Assembly: GCF_005222815.1 (NCBI RefSeq)
Contig: NZ_STGB01000005.1
Location: 1 to 64,000 of the forward strand
DNA from: Roseomonas sp. AR75
GTDB taxonomy: Bacteria > Pseudomonadota > Alphaproteobacteria > Acetobacterales > Acetobacteraceae
Direction: 5' to 3'
DNA length: 64,000 bases
The notes below the pieces were generated by a model that was not told the DNA's origin, did no database searches, and saw nothing but the letters and a program-made list of their open reading frames with translations. Both the position numbers and the translations under genes were made by a program. Position 1 is the stretch's first letter; every line of letters begins with the position of its first letter. This document shows, in pieces, positions 8,200 to 17,292 of the stretch.

Positions 8200-8927
8200 G
8201 CGGAAAGCCGCTCCTCGATGGCGGCGGCGGCAGCCTTGTCGAGCCGCATCGCCTTGGCGAGCGCATCCAGCCAGGCGCGCTCGGGCGGGGTGACGTCGCC
8301 GCAGGCGGCGAAGGCGGCGGCGTAGAGGCGGGCGCGGAGCATCGGGTCGCGGGCCTCCTTCGCCAGGGCCTCGGGCGTCAGCGGGCGGTCGAAATCGTTG
8401 AGGACGAAGTCGCGTTCCTCGGGCGAGAGGCCGGCGGCGTCGAGCTGGCCGGCGATGGCGGCGCGCTCGGCGGCGTCCACGCTGCCGTCGGATTTGGCGG
8501 CGGCGATCATGGCGCGGACCATGAGCAGCGCCTCGGCCTCCTCGGCGTCGGGGCCCTCGGGCTCGGGCGGCGGGGCGGGGGGCGGCTTGCCCCAGGGCGA
8601 GGCGCCGGTGTCGGGGATGCGCCGGGCGGGGCCGGCGGCGTCGCGCGGCGGCGGCGGGGCGACGTCGCGGGGGGCGCTGCGGGACGGGGCGCGCGCGGGC
8701 GCGGAGGCGGGCTCCGGCTGGCCGGAGCCGCGCATCCAGCCGGCCAGCGCACCGGCGGCGAGCGCGCCGATCGCGCGGGCGGCGCGCGCCTCCGTGCTGC
8801 GGCTGCTGCCACCGCCGAGCAATGCGCCGAGCGCGCCGCCGCTGGCCGGGCTGCGCCTTGTGCTGCGCCGGCGCGGCGGCTGCACGGCGCCTTGCAGCAG
8901 CGCCCCCAACACGCGGTTCAGGTCCAT
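8196..8927 (-). CDS. DUF533 (TerB-like) protein, YebE family
   Basis: This 243-residue protein has a Gly/Arg-rich N-terminus with a hydrophobic stretch (about 45-65), a long Pro/Ala-rich linker (70-125), and a C-terminal all-helical TerB-like DUF533 domain (about 130-243) with MIAAAKSDGSVDAAERAAI. Function is unknown in the family; a membrane- or stress-associated role is often assumed. The start is the ATG at 8925-8927, preceded at 6 nt by GGGAGG; the in-frame GTG two codons earlier abuts that site and is less likely. It overlaps the acyl-CoA dehydrogenase gene by ATGA. Confidence 0.8.
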   Translation of the reverse strand: MDLNRVLGALLQGAVQPPRRRSTRRSPASGGALGALLGGGSSRSTEARAARAIGALAAGALAGWMRGSGQPEPASAPARAPSRSAPRDVAPPPPRDAAGPARRIPDTGASPWGKPPPAPPPEPEGPDAEEAEALLMVRAMIAAAKSDGSVDAAERAAIAGQLDAAGLSPEERDFVLNDFDRPLTPEALAKEARDPMLRARLYAAAFAACGDVTPPERAWLDALAKAMRLDKAAAAAIEERLSA

Positions 8928-8981
8928 CGCCACCCTCCCAACCCGTGCAGAGCTAAGCCCCGCGTGCGGTTTGGGGAAGGG

Positions 8982-11663
8982 TCAACGGCGCAGCAGGCCG
9001 CGCAGCAGGTCGCTGGCCGGGCCCTGGAGCTGGGGCGGAACACCGGGAATGGCGCGCTCGGCGGGCTGTTGCGGCGCGGGCTGGGCCGGCTGCGGCGCGG
9101 CGGCCTCGGCTGGGCGGGCGGCGGGGACCGAGCCTTCGCGCCCGCCGCGTGCGGCGGCCAGCGCGGGGGCGCATTCCGGCAGCGGCTCCGACCTTGTGTT
9201 GGAACGGCCGGCGAGCGCGCCGAGCAGCGCGCCGGCATCGCCGCCGACGCGCCCCGCCAGGCCGCCCAGCACCTGGGCGAGGTTCTCGGCCCGCACGCCG
9301 CGATATTCGGGCGCGGCGAGCGTGCCGCCGAGATCGGCGGTGACGCGCACCGTCTGCCCGGCCGCGCGGACATCGTGCAGCAGGCGCAGCGCGATCTGCT
9401 CCGTGCCGAGACTGACGGTGCCGCTGCCGGCGACCTTCGCGGCGGGCGCATCGACCAGCAGCGTGCCGATGGCGAGCGTGCCGTCCCTCGCCTGGGCGCG
9501 GAGCGCCACGCATTCCACCGGCAGCCGGTTCGGCAGGTCCAGCGGGACCGGCACGCGGCTGCGCAGCGCCTGCTGCACGGGGTTCATCAGCGCCGGCTCC
9601 AGCGTCGCATCGACCATCGCCAGGCCGAGATGGCCGTCGAGTGTCGCGGCGACGGCCCGCAGCCCGGCGCCGCTGCCGCGCAGTTGGGCGTCGATCTCGG
9701 CCCGGCCGGCGACGCGCACCGGCTGGCCCAGCGCCTGCTGCAGCGGGGCGAGGTCCAGGCCGGGGGCGCGCAGGGTCAGGCCGAGGGTGGGCGGGTTCGC
9801 CGCGGCATCGGCGGACAGCTCACCGGTGACCTGGCCGCCCGGGCCGGTGACGGCGAAGGGCGCGACGCGGCCGCGGCCGGCTTCGAGCTTCACCGGCAGG
9901 CGCAGGTCGCGCCAGGTGGCGCCGCCGGCGGTCATCGAGACGACGCGGAGCTGCAGATCGGCATCGAAGCCGCGCAGCGCCGCGACCGGCAGGGCGATGT
10001 CGGGGATCACGCGGCCGTCGCCGGAAGCGGGCGCGGGTGGCGGCGCGGGCTGAGAGGCGCCGGGGGCCGGCTGCGCCGGGGTGGGTTGCGGCGCGGCCGG
10101 GGCGGCGCTGCGCAGCGCGTCGAGGTCGAGGCGGGCAACATCCAGCCGGCCGTTGACCGCGGGGCGGGCGCCGGTGGCCAGCGTCAGCTCGCCGCTCGCC
10201 TGGATCGGCGGGGCGGTGAGCGCGATGCCGCGCAGCACCGCGCCGTTGCGGAAGCCGGGGCCGCGCTCGGCCAGCCGCGCCTCGGCGCTGAGGTCGCGGA
10301 TGGCGGGCAGCGTCGTGCCGGCGAGCGGGGACAGGGCCGCGAGGTCGGGCACCCGCGCGGCCAGCGCAAGCTCCACGCCCGCCAGCGCCAGCGGGTCGCG
10401 CACCTGCCCCTTGACCGTGGCGGTCGCACCCGCGGCCTGCAAGCCCAGATCCACCGGCAGCGGCCCGGCGGCGCGGCCAAGCAGCAGGGCGGGCGTGCCG
10501 GCGGTGCCGGCGAGGCTGACCGGGATGTTGCCCTGCCGCGCCTCGGCGGCGAGTTGCAGCGGCGCGTCGAGCCGTGGCGCCGTCGCCTCCAGCCGGGTCA
10601 GCGCCAGGCCGGGGCGCCAGGCGCCGAGATCGGCGGCGCCCAGGCGCAGCACGATGTCGCGGGCAGAGCCGATCTCGCCACCGCTGCCGGCGAGCGTCGC
10701 GGAGGCGGCAAGCTCGCGCAGCGGCGGCAGCGTGGTGCCGGGCAGCAGCGGGGCGAGGCGCGCCATGTCCGGTATCGTCGCGGCGACTTCGCCTTCCCAG
10801 GCGCCGTCCGGGGCGATTGTGCCGCGCAGCCTTGCCTCGGCGCCCTGGCTGGCGAGCGTCGCCTGCACCGGGATCGGGGCGGCGCCACCGAAAGCGGAAA
10901 GCGGGGCGGTCTCGGCGACCAGCTCCACCGGCTGGTCGCGCAGGCGCAGCGTGCCGCGGGCGGTGGTCGCGCCGGAGTTCGGGGCGGCGGCCTGCAGGCG
11001 CGCGATCGCGATGGTCTCGGTGAGGCCGGAGCGGGCGTCGCGCCAGGTGACGCGGCCCTCCTCGATGTCCAGCCTGTCGAGCGAGATGGCGAGCGGCTGC
11101 GACGGGGCGGCGGGCGCGCCGGAGGTGGAGGGGGTGGCGGCGGGCGGGGCGGCGGGGCGGAACTGCCAGTTGCCGCGGCCTTCGCCGTTGGTCTCCAGCA
11201 GCAGGTCCGGGCGGTCCAGCTCGATCCGGGCGATCTCGACGCGGCGGGACAGCAGCGGCAGCAGCGCGGCCTGCACCTCGACCCGGTCGGCGGTGAGCAT
11301 CTGCGGGCGGCTGCCGCCCTCGACATTGGCCAGCGCCACGTCGCGCAGGATCACGGTGGGGCGGAGCGAGAGGCCGAGTTCCACGTCACCGACCGAGAAG
11401 TTGCGGCCGGTGGCCTGTTCGACGGCCGCAACGAGACGCGGGCGCAGGGACTCAGGGCTGGCGAAGACGCGCAGCGCGACGAAGCCGGCGAGCGGCAGGA
11501 CGACGAGGACGGCGAGGAGGATCCAGGGCCAGCGGCGGCGGCGTGCAGCGGGGGTGCCCCCCTCACCCAACCCTCTCCCCCCTGAGGGGGGAGAGGGCTC
11601 CTGGCGGGGGGGAAAGGTGGGCTCGGCGGGCATGCGATGCGGCTCCATGCCGGGGGAACGCAC
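8982..11663 (-). CDS. AsmA family protein
   Basis: An 893-residue AsmA-like protein. A single transmembrane helix (about 46-66) is followed by the N-terminal AsmA signature ATGRNFSVGDVELGLSLRP and then a very long beta-rich body. AsmA-like proteins of this kind are thought to span the periplasm and assist phospholipid or outer membrane homeostasis. The start is uncertain: GTG 11663, ATG 11648 and ATG 11633 are in frame and none has a strong SD. All of them require translation through a family A hairpin repeat (11557-11597), which encodes roughly residues 22-36 (PSPPSGGRGLGEGGT). No start exists between the repeat and the membrane helix, so the repeat is part of the protein. The C-terminal 60 residues are Ala/Pro-rich. 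Confidence 0.85.
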   Translation of the reverse strand: MRSPGMEPHRMPAEPTFPPRQEPSPPSGGRGLGEGGTPAARRRRWPWILLAVLVVLPLAGFVALRVFASPESLRPRLVAAVEQATGRNFSVGDVELGLSLRPTVILRDVALANVEGGSRPQMLTADRVEVQAALLPLLSRRVEIARIELDRPDLLLETNGEGRGNWQFRPAAPPAATPSTSGAPAAPSQPLAISLDRLDIEEGRVTWRDARSGLTETIAIARLQAAAPNSGATTARGTLRLRDQPVELVAETAPLSAFGGAAPIPVQATLASQGAEARLRGTIAPDGAWEGEVAATIPDMARLAPLLPGTTLPPLRELAASATLAGSGGEIGSARDIVLRLGAADLGAWRPGLALTRLEATAPRLDAPLQLAAEARQGNIPVSLAGTAGTPALLLGRAAGPLPVDLGLQAAGATATVKGQVRDPLALAGVELALAARVPDLAALSPLAGTTLPAIRDLSAEARLAERGPGFRNGAVLRGIALTAPPIQASGELTLATGARPAVNGRLDVARLDLDALRSAAPAAPQPTPAQPAPGASQPAPPPAPASGDGRVIPDIALPVAALRGFDADLQLRVVSMTAGGATWRDLRLPVKLEAGRGRVAPFAVTGPGGQVTGELSADAAANPPTLGLTLRAPGLDLAPLQQALGQPVRVAGRAEIDAQLRGSGAGLRAVAATLDGHLGLAMVDATLEPALMNPVQQALRSRVPVPLDLPNRLPVECVALRAQARDGTLAIGTLLVDAPAAKVAGSGTVSLGTEQIALRLLHDVRAAGQTVRVTADLGGTLAAPEYRGVRAENLAQVLGGLAGRVGGDAGALLGALAGRSNTRSEPLPECAPALAAARGGREGSVPAARPAEAAAPQPAQPAPQQPAERAIPGVPPQLQGPASDLLRGLLRR
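11557..11597 (-). repeat. Family A hairpin repeat, copy A1 (inside asmA-like gene)
   Basis: A CCCCCTCACCC arm is followed by a perfect 12-bp stem (11571-11582 and 11586-11597) with loop TGA. The same element recurs at 27927, 29091, 40994, 41637 and 48951, always in this orientation. This copy lies 100 bp past the stop of the upstream RluA gene but has been absorbed into the AsmA reading frame. Confidence 0.85.
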
Positions 11664-11696
11664 GGGGTCGGGAGATGGTGGCGGATGGCGCCGGTG

Positions 11697-12671
11697 TCAG
11701 CCGGCGACGCGGCGGGGCTTGGGCGTCCGCGGCGCCTCGAAGCCGAGGAAGACGAAGGTTTCCTTCATGTGGGGCGGCAGCGGCGCGGAGACCTCCAGCG
11801 TGCCGCCGGCCGGGTGCGGAAAGCGCAGCGCGCGGGCATGCAGGTGAAGCTGGCCGGGCAGGCCCTCAAGATGCGCACCGGCGCCCCCATACTTGCCGTC
11901 GCCCAGGATCGGGCAGCCCAGCGCCTCGGCGCAGTGGACTCGCAGCTGATGGGTGCGGCCGGTGATCGGGTTCAGCTCCAGCCAGGCGGCGCGGCGGCGG
12001 GCGGCGTCGAGGGTGCGGAAATCGGTGACGGCGCGGGCCCCCTCCCCATCCTCGGCCGGGGCGGTGCGTTCCCCGCGCGGGCCGCCCTGCTTCACCAGGG
12101 GCAGGTCGATGCGCCCGGCCTGCGGCGTGGGCTCCCCGACCGTGACGGCCCAGTAGGTCTTCCGCACGTCGCGGCCGCGGAAGGCGGCGGCGAGATGCGC
12201 GGCGGCGGCGGGGGTGCGGGCAAGGACCAGGACGCCGGAGGTGTCCTTGTCCAGCCGGTGGACCAGGCGCGGGCGGTCCTCCGCGCCGAAGCGCAGCGCA
12301 TCCAGCATGCCGTCGAGGTGCTTCGCGATCCCCGGCCCGCCCTGCACCGGCAGGCCATGCGGCTTGTCCAGGACCAGGACGTGGTCGTCGCGATGGATGA
12401 CCATCGCCTCCAGCGCCTTGGCCTCGCGCGGGTCGATCGGCTTGGCGGCGGCCCTGGGCGCGGGCGCATCCGGCATGGGCGGGATGCGGATCTCCTGGCC
12501 GGGGATCAGGCGGGTATTGGCTTCGGCGCGCTTGCCATCCACCCGCACCTGGCCGGTGCGCAGCATCTTCTGCAGCGCGCCCTGGGTCAAAGCGGGGTAG
12601 TGGCGGCGGAACCAGCGATCGAGGCGCGTCTCGCCATCGGCGGCGGCGACCTTGCGGAGATGGACGGACAT
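11697..12671 (-). CDS. RluA-family 23S rRNA/tRNA pseudouridine synthase
   Basis: The 324-residue enzyme has an N-terminal S4 RNA-binding domain (about 12-62) and an RluA catalytic domain (about 90-300). The catalytic motif H-R-L-D-K-D-T-S-G begins at residue 138; Asp141 is the nucleophile of the family. VLVLDKPHGLPVQGG (98-112) is the usual lead-in motif. It isomerises uridine to pseudouridine in RNA; RluC-like action on 23S rRNA is the best guess from the S4 domain and length, but RluD-like activity is not excluded. Confidence 0.9.
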   Translation of the reverse strand: MSVHLRKVAAADGETRLDRWFRRHYPALTQGALQKMLRTGQVRVDGKRAEANTRLIPGQEIRIPPMPDAPAPRAAAKPIDPREAKALEAMVIHRDDHVLVLDKPHGLPVQGGPGIAKHLDGMLDALRFGAEDRPRLVHRLDKDTSGVLVLARTPAAAAHLAAAFRGRDVRKTYWAVTVGEPTPQAGRIDLPLVKQGGPRGERTAPAEDGEGARAVTDFRTLDAARRRAAWLELNPITGRTHQLRVHCAEALGCPILGDGKYGGAGAHLEGLPGQLHLHARALRFPHPAGGTLEVSAPLPPHMKETFVFLGFEAPRTPKPRRVAG

Positions 12672-12713
12672 GGCGCGGCGGAGGGTAGCACCGCCTTGCC
12701 GCGCCCTCCTATG

Positions 12714-13916
12714 TCAGCCCGCCTCGCCGAACACGCCGTCGAGCCAGGCGAGGATGCGGCGATTGGCGAGCGAGCGGTTGCCCATCTCGCAATGATCGCC
12801 GGCGCCCTCCGCCGCGGTGAAGCGCAGCAGCGTGGCGGGGCAGCGAAGCCGGTCGAGCAGCGCGGGCGCGCCGGCGGACAGCTTGTCCTCCTCGGCCGCG
12901 GTCAGCAGCGTCGGGCAGCGGATCAGCGCCTCGCGGCCGTCGAGGGTGAATTGCCGGGCGCTCGCGACGTAGGCGGCGAAGCTGGAGACGCCATGCACCC
13001 AGAAGCCGCGCTGGACGAACTTCCAGTGCATGCCCGGGCTGGTGCGGGTCAGCGCCTCCAGCCCGGCTTCCGCCGCGGAGCCTTGCGTCGCGGCGGCGGC
13101 GATGCGGCCGGGCAGGCCGGCGAGGAGCTCGGGCGCCAGCAGCGCGCCGAGGCCGGGATCGGCGACGCAGGCGGCCAGGCGGTCCTCCCCGCTGGCCCCG
13201 CGGAGCGCGAGATAGCCGCCAAGGCTCCAGCCCCAGAGGGCGATGCGGCTGCGGTCCACGCGCCGGAGCTCCAGGGCGAAGTCCAAGACCGGCCGGATCA
13301 CCGCCTCCCAGTCCGGGCGGATGGGGATGGCCTGCTCGTACAGCACCTCGCCCTGGCCCGGACCGTCGAAGAACAGGCAGTTGTAGCCGTGGCGCGCGAT
13401 GGCGACGGCGCTGGAGAAGTAGAGGTCGGCGACCGTCGCGTCATAGCCGTTGGTCAGGATCACCAGAGGGCGGACCTCGGCGGTGCGGCCGGCGGCCGGC
13501 AGCAGCCAGGCAGGCAGCGTCGTGTCCTCATAGGGGATCCGGAGCGGGATGGCGGGTTCGGGCAGCAGGGCCAGGCCGCGGTCCAGCGCGGCCATCTGGG
13601 CGCGGAAGGCCTGCAGCAACCGCGGATCCACCGGCGCGCCGTAGAGCGGATGATAGGACAGGCCATAGGCGCAGGCGGCCTGGAGGTAGGCCGCGCTGGC
13701 AGCGCGGCGGCGGCCTTCGGCCTCGGCCTCGGCGGCCTCGGCCCGCAGGCGCTCGCCGGCCGCCATCCAGGCCTGCCAATAGGCGGCGCTGTCGCCCTTG
13801 CCGACCTGCCGCCCCACCGCGGCAAGCAGGCCGACATCGATGCCGCCGCTCGCCGTGTAGCCGAGCGCCCAGCAGGCGAACTCGTCCTGCAGCGCGTCGT
13901 GGAAGAACAGGCCCAT
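12714..13916 (-). CDS. Alpha/beta hydrolase (FrsA/DUF1100-like)
   Basis: The 400-residue protein has a helical N-terminal region (1-125) followed by an alpha/beta hydrolase domain. The likely triad is Ser231 in the nucleophile elbow G-W-S-L-G-G, Asp344 in TAAEEDKL, and His375 in AGDHCEMG. The oxyanion region LTNGYDAT (154-161) fits prolyl-oligopeptidase-like or pseudooxynicotine-hydrolase-like enzymes that use an N-terminal helical cap. Substrate is unknown. It is followed 66 bp away by the XRE regulator on the same strand, which may or may not share its transcript. Confidence 0.75.
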   Translation of the reverse strand: MGLFFHDALQDEFACWALGYTASGGIDVGLLAAVGRQVGKGDSAAYWQAWMAAGERLRAEAAEAEAEGRRRAASAAYLQAACAYGLSYHPLYGAPVDPRLLQAFRAQMAALDRGLALLPEPAIPLRIPYEDTTLPAWLLPAAGRTAEVRPLVILTNGYDATVADLYFSSAVAIARHGYNCLFFDGPGQGEVLYEQAIPIRPDWEAVIRPVLDFALELRRVDRSRIALWGWSLGGYLALRGASGEDRLAACVADPGLGALLAPELLAGLPGRIAAAATQGSAAEAGLEALTRTSPGMHWKFVQRGFWVHGVSSFAAYVASARQFTLDGREALIRCPTLLTAAEEDKLSAGAPALLDRLRCPATLLRFTAAEGAGDHCEMGNRSLANRRILAWLDGVFGEAG

Positions 13917-13982
13917 GAAGCTGCCGCGCCGATGCCGAGGTTGCGGCGCGCATCAGAGGCGCGCCCTGCCCCCGTGGCAAGG

Positions 13983-14366
13983 TCAACTCGTGGCGCGCAG
14001 GGCCGCGAGCGCGCGCGCTGCTTCGCAGAGCGCGGCGAGGCCGCTGTCGGGGAGGGTGTCGGTGGCGCGGACGAGGTCGAGCAGCATGCGCGGGCGGGTG
14101 GGCAGGTGCGGGCGGTAGATCGCGCCGGCCTGCAATTCCTCGAAGAACCAGGCGGTCGGCACGCCGAGCAGGGCGGCCAGCACCGGCAGGCGCGCGACGG
14201 GGATGCCGTTCAGCCCGGCCTCGTATTTGCGGGCCTGCTGGGCGGAGACGCCGAGGGCGCGGGCAAGCTCCGCGAGCGACAGGCCGCGCTGCACGCGGCG
14301 TTCGCGCACGCGGCGGCCGACATGACGGTCCGCGAGGCCGGTGACGGAGGGTGCCGGGGCGCTCAT
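13983..14366 (-). CDS. XRE-family helix-turn-helix regulator
   Basis: A 127-residue protein with a classic XRE helix-turn-helix at about residues 17-72 (VRERRVQRGLSLAELARALG, then VSAQQARKYEAGLNGI). A helical tail has WFFEEL, common in Acetobacteraceae XRE regulators. The ATG at 14364-14366 is chosen because residues upstream of it in the longer open frame do not look like protein. An 8-bp inverted repeat lies 94 bp upstream of the start and may be its operator. Targets are unknown. Confidence 0.8.
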   Translation of the reverse strand: MSAPAPSVTGLADRHVGRRVRERRVQRGLSLAELARALGVSAQQARKYEAGLNGIPVARLPVLAALLGVPTAWFFEELQAGAIYRPHLPTRPRMLLDLVRATDTLPDSGLAALCEAARALAALRATS

Positions 14367-14459
14367 GGCCGGAAGGCCGCTCCGCGCCCGGCCGCAGCCG
14401 CGCGGCCTGCCACAGTGCCGCCATGTTCTGGACAAGTCCGAGCCAAGTTCCCGCGGGGA

Positions 14460-14484
14460 GGCATGGCCGGATGCGCGCCATGCC
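14460..14484. promoter_or_regulatory. Inverted repeat upstream of XRE gene
   Basis: GGCATGGC at 14460-14467 and GCCATGCC at 14477-14484 form a perfect 8-bp inverted repeat with a 9-nt spacer. It precedes the XRE gene and lies in a locally AT-richer stretch. A dimeric XRE protein could bind such a site; this is an inference from position only. Confidence 0.35.
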
Positions 14485-14610
14485 AGAATATTCCGCTTGA
14501 ATACATCATGAAATCGGGTCCCGCTGATGTGGGGGACCTCCGGAGGCCGCGGGGTTTTTACTTGTCGTGACCGTGGCAAGTCCATCACCGCGACGCAGAA
14601 AACCGGGTTC

Positions 14611-14639
14611 AAAATCCGGGGGCGGCTTCTCAACCCCGG
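14611..14639 (-). terminator. Candidate terminator after crcB
   Basis: On the minus strand CCGGGG (14634-14639) pairs with CCCCGG (14616-14621) around a 12-nt loop and is followed by ATTTT (14611-14615). It lies 17 bp beyond the crcB stop codon. The stem is short and the U-run brief, so strength is uncertain. Confidence 0.4.
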
Positions 14640-14655
14640 GTTTGGGGCGGCATGC

Positions 14656-15024
14656 TCAGCGGCGCATCAGCCACAGGCCAAGGCCGAAGGCGCCGAGGCC
14701 GAGCGCGACGGAAGCCGCCACGTAGAGCACCGCCAGCGGCGCCGAGCGGGCGAAGAGCGTGCCGGTCTCCAGGCTGAAGGCGGAGAAGGTGGTGAAGCCG
14801 CCGAGGAAGCCGGTGACCAGCAGCAGCCGCCCCGGCCCCTCCAGCCCGGCGCCGGCCGCGATGCCGATCGCGGCGCTGCCCAGCACGTTCACCGTCAGCG
14901 TGCCCCAGGGCCAACCGGCGCCGAGCAGTTCCAGCGCAGCCACCGAGACCAGGTGTCGCGACACGGCGCCGAGGCTGCCGCCGAGGGCAACCAGCAGCAG
15001 CGCCTGCGGCGAGATGGTGTTCAC
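14656..15024 (-). CDS. crcB: Fluoride exporter CrcB (Fluc)
   Basis: The 122-residue protein has four hydrophobic helices and the Fluc hallmarks: GGSLGAVSRH near the start, GTLTVNVLGSAAIG (40-53) with the pore Asn, and GFLGGFTTFSAFS (72-84) with the Phe/Thr-rich fluoride-binding segment. It forms a dual-topology dimer in the inner membrane and exports fluoride. I looked for a crcB fluoride riboswitch in the short leader and did not see one. Confidence 0.93.
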   Translation of the reverse strand: MNTISPQALLLVALGGSLGAVSRHLVSVAALELLGAGWPWGTLTVNVLGSAAIGIAAGAGLEGPGRLLLVTGFLGGFTTFSAFSLETGTLFARSAPLAVLYVAASVALGLGAFGLGLWLMRR

Positions 15025-15163
15025 CCCGGCAAGTCCCCTTCGCCGCCCGAGTCTTTCCCGATGCGACTATGCTACGGCTTGCGGCGGCCGCCAGCATCGG
15101 GTCCGATCGCCCGGCCGATTCCCACCGGGGGCGGCTGCGACCGGCGGCCGGGGAGCGAGACGC

Positions 15164-16801
15164 ATGGCGATCCTGCGCATGGCGCTGCTGGCGGTGCTGA
15201 TGGCGCTGCCGCTCCACCACGCCGGCGCCACGGGATTGCTGCCGGAACTCGACACCTCCAGCCCGCTCGCGACCTATCGCACCTTCCTGAGCGAGGCGCA
15301 GCGGCTGCAAAGGCTCTACGAGACGTATCGCGCCGCGCCCTCGGTCGACGGCGAGATCGCGGTGGGGCGGGCGATGAACCGCATGGCCGACGGGCTGCTC
15401 GACCTCAGCGAGTACCCGCCGGCGACCCGCACCAAGGACGGCACCTTCGCGGTGGGCTACCTCGCGGACATCCTGCACCGCCTGCCGGCGCCGTCGCCGG
15501 ATTCGATCGCGCATCTGGGCGATGCGACGCGGTGGAGCGTGCCGGGCACGCAGATCCGCCTGCGCAAGGTGACGCAGGGACCGCGGATGGGCGAGTGGCT
15601 GTTCGCGGCCGACACGCTGGAACGGCTCCCGGAATTCCACGCCCAGATCATCGCCGAGCCGGTGCTGCAGCCCGATGTCGGGGTGAACTGGCATCAGGCG
15701 CAGATGTACGCCACCGGGCCGCTGCTGGCGCGCTGGCGCCTGGAGAACCTGCCGCACTGGCTGCGCGCGACCATGCTCGGCACGCCGGTCTGGAAGGCGC
15801 TGACGCAGGTGACCGGCCTGCTGCTGGTGGTGCTGGCCATGCTGTCCTGGCGCGGCTGGGTGGCGCGGCGCGCGCCGCTGCTGCCGCCGGTGCGACGGCG
15901 GCTGCTCTGGCTGACCGTGCCGCTGGCGCTGGCCGTGCTGCTCACGATCAGTCACGCCATCGTCGTGTCGCAGATCATCCCGACGGGCATGGCCGCCGAT
16001 ACCGGCACCATCGTCGTGACCGTCGGCCTCTATGCCGCGGCGGCGTGGGCTGTCTGGCTGCTGTGCTGGCTGCTGGTGGAAGCGGCGATCGCGACGCCGG
16101 CCATCCCGGATGACAGCCTGGATGCGAACCTTTTGCGCATGCTGGCCCGGGTCGGTGCGCCGCTGGCCGCGGCGTCCGTGCTGATCTTCGGCGCGAGCGA
16201 TGTCGGCGTGCCGGCGGTGGGCCTGCTGGCGGGCGTTTCCATCGGCGGCATCGCGCTGGCGCTGGCGGCGCAATCCACCGTGGAGAACCTGTTCGGCGGC
16301 CTGTCCATCTTCGCCGACCGGCCCTTCCGCGTGGGCGACGTGATCCGCTTCGGCGATGCGTCCGGCCAGGTGGAGGCGATCGGGCCGCGCTCGGCGCGCA
16401 TCCGCGGGGCGGACGGCACGCTGACCACGGTGCCGAATTCCGACCTGGCGAAGATGCAGGTCACCAACATCACGGCGCGCACCGGCAGCCTGTTCCGCCA
16501 CCGCTTCGCGCTCCCGGCGACCACGCCGCGGCCACGCCTCGCCGCGCTGCTGCGGCTGCTGCGCACCCGCATGGCGGAACTGCCGGTGGTGGAGCAGAGC
16601 GCGGACATGCCGCGCGCGCGGCTGGTCGGATTCACCGGCGATGCGGTGCAGATCGAGGTCGAGGCGCGCGTCCACGCCCGCACGGATGCCGAGTTCATGG
16701 AGGTGCAGGAGGCGCTGGTGCTGGTGCTGATGAACACGGTGGCCGAGATCACCGAGGACGAGGCCCCGGCACGGGCCACCGCCGACGCGCTGGCGGAGTG
16801 A
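15164..16801 (+). CDS. MscS-family mechanosensitive ion channel
   Basis: The 545-residue protein has a signal peptide (1-24), a periplasmic region (25-190), several membrane helices (about 195-345) and an MscS core. The pore-lining helix and beta domain start near 352 with LLAGVSIGGIALALAAQSTV and continue ENLFGGLSIFADRPFRVGDV; DGTLTTVPNS follows near 418. It should gate in response to membrane tension and release solutes on osmotic downshock. The large periplasmic domain makes it an extended MscS paralogue rather than the short form. The ATG at 15164 is preferred because it opens the signal peptide; upstream in-frame sequence is not protein-like. Confidence 0.88.
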   Translation: MAILRMALLAVLMALPLHHAGATGLLPELDTSSPLATYRTFLSEAQRLQRLYETYRAAPSVDGEIAVGRAMNRMADGLLDLSEYPPATRTKDGTFAVGYLADILHRLPAPSPDSIAHLGDATRWSVPGTQIRLRKVTQGPRMGEWLFAADTLERLPEFHAQIIAEPVLQPDVGVNWHQAQMYATGPLLARWRLENLPHWLRATMLGTPVWKALTQVTGLLLVVLAMLSWRGWVARRAPLLPPVRRRLLWLTVPLALAVLLTISHAIVVSQIIPTGMAADTGTIVVTVGLYAAAAWAVWLLCWLLVEAAIATPAIPDDSLDANLLRMLARVGAPLAAASVLIFGASDVGVPAVGLLAGVSIGGIALALAAQSTVENLFGGLSIFADRPFRVGDVIRFGDASGQVEAIGPRSARIRGADGTLTTVPNSDLAKMQVTNITARTGSLFRHRFALPATTPRPRLAALLRLLRTRMAELPVVEQSADMPRARLVGFTGDAVQIEVEARVHARTDAEFMEVQEALVLVLMNTVAEITEDEAPARATADALAE

Positions 16802-16813
16802 CCGGGGCCGGCG

Positions 16814-17146
16814 TCAGAGGAGCTTCGCCTCGAAGGGCGGCTTGAAGTCCGGTGCCTCGAACTCGACCACCCAGAGATCGGGGTCGCGGCCGACCTGGCG
16901 CGCGACATAGGCATCCGCTGCCTGGTCATCCACCGGCGCCTCCCCGGTGGCGCGCAGCCAGGCGGGGCGGCCCTCGGCGTCGCGCACCTGGGAGAGCACG
17001 ACCAGCCCTTCGCGGCCGCGCAGCAGGCACAGCACGCCGCCGGCATCCGGATCGCCCTTGCGGATGATGACGGCGGGGCGGCCGGCCATGTCGGAGAGGC
17101 GGGTGGCCATGCTCACCCAGATGCCGGCCTTGACGCGGGGTTCCAT
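16814..17146 (-). CDS. DUF1491 family protein
   Basis: A 110-residue protein beginning MEPRVKAGIWVSM, the usual opening of DUF1491 proteins of alphaproteobacteria. It continues with AVIIRKGDPDAGGVLCL and a C-terminal WVVEFEAPDF. Function is unknown. Starts further upstream (to 17245) would add 33 unlikely residues. It is convergent with the MscS gene (12 bp apart). Confidence 0.8.
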   Translation of the reverse strand: MEPRVKAGIWVSMATRLSDMAGRPAVIIRKGDPDAGGVLCLLRGREGLVVLSQVRDAEGRPAWLRATGEAPVDDQAADAYVARQVGRDPDLWVVEFEAPDFKPPFEAKLL

Positions 17147-17292
17147 GCGGCGAAGGTCGGCGTCGTTGAGCGGGCGTGCAAGCCCTTGCCTGCCGTCGCG
17201 GCCGGGTCCATTCACCCTTGCTCTTGATTGCGGGATCGGATCCACGCGACGGGGCCGTGCCTCGGCGCGATCCGATCCAGAGGACCTCCCCG

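Noticed and set aside
11637..14570. A 977-codon plus-strand open frame
   Set aside because: It lies opposite RluA, the hydrolase and the XRE gene, all with recognisable motifs. No domain is visible in it.
14545..14640. tRNA-like segment with GTTCAAAATCC
   Set aside because: The T-loop-like string has one base too many and no acceptor stem, D-arm or anticodon arm can be folded around it.
14990..15060. Fluoride riboswitch upstream of crcB
   Set aside because: The leader is very short and lacks the conserved riboswitch core; nothing folds into the expected pseudoknot.
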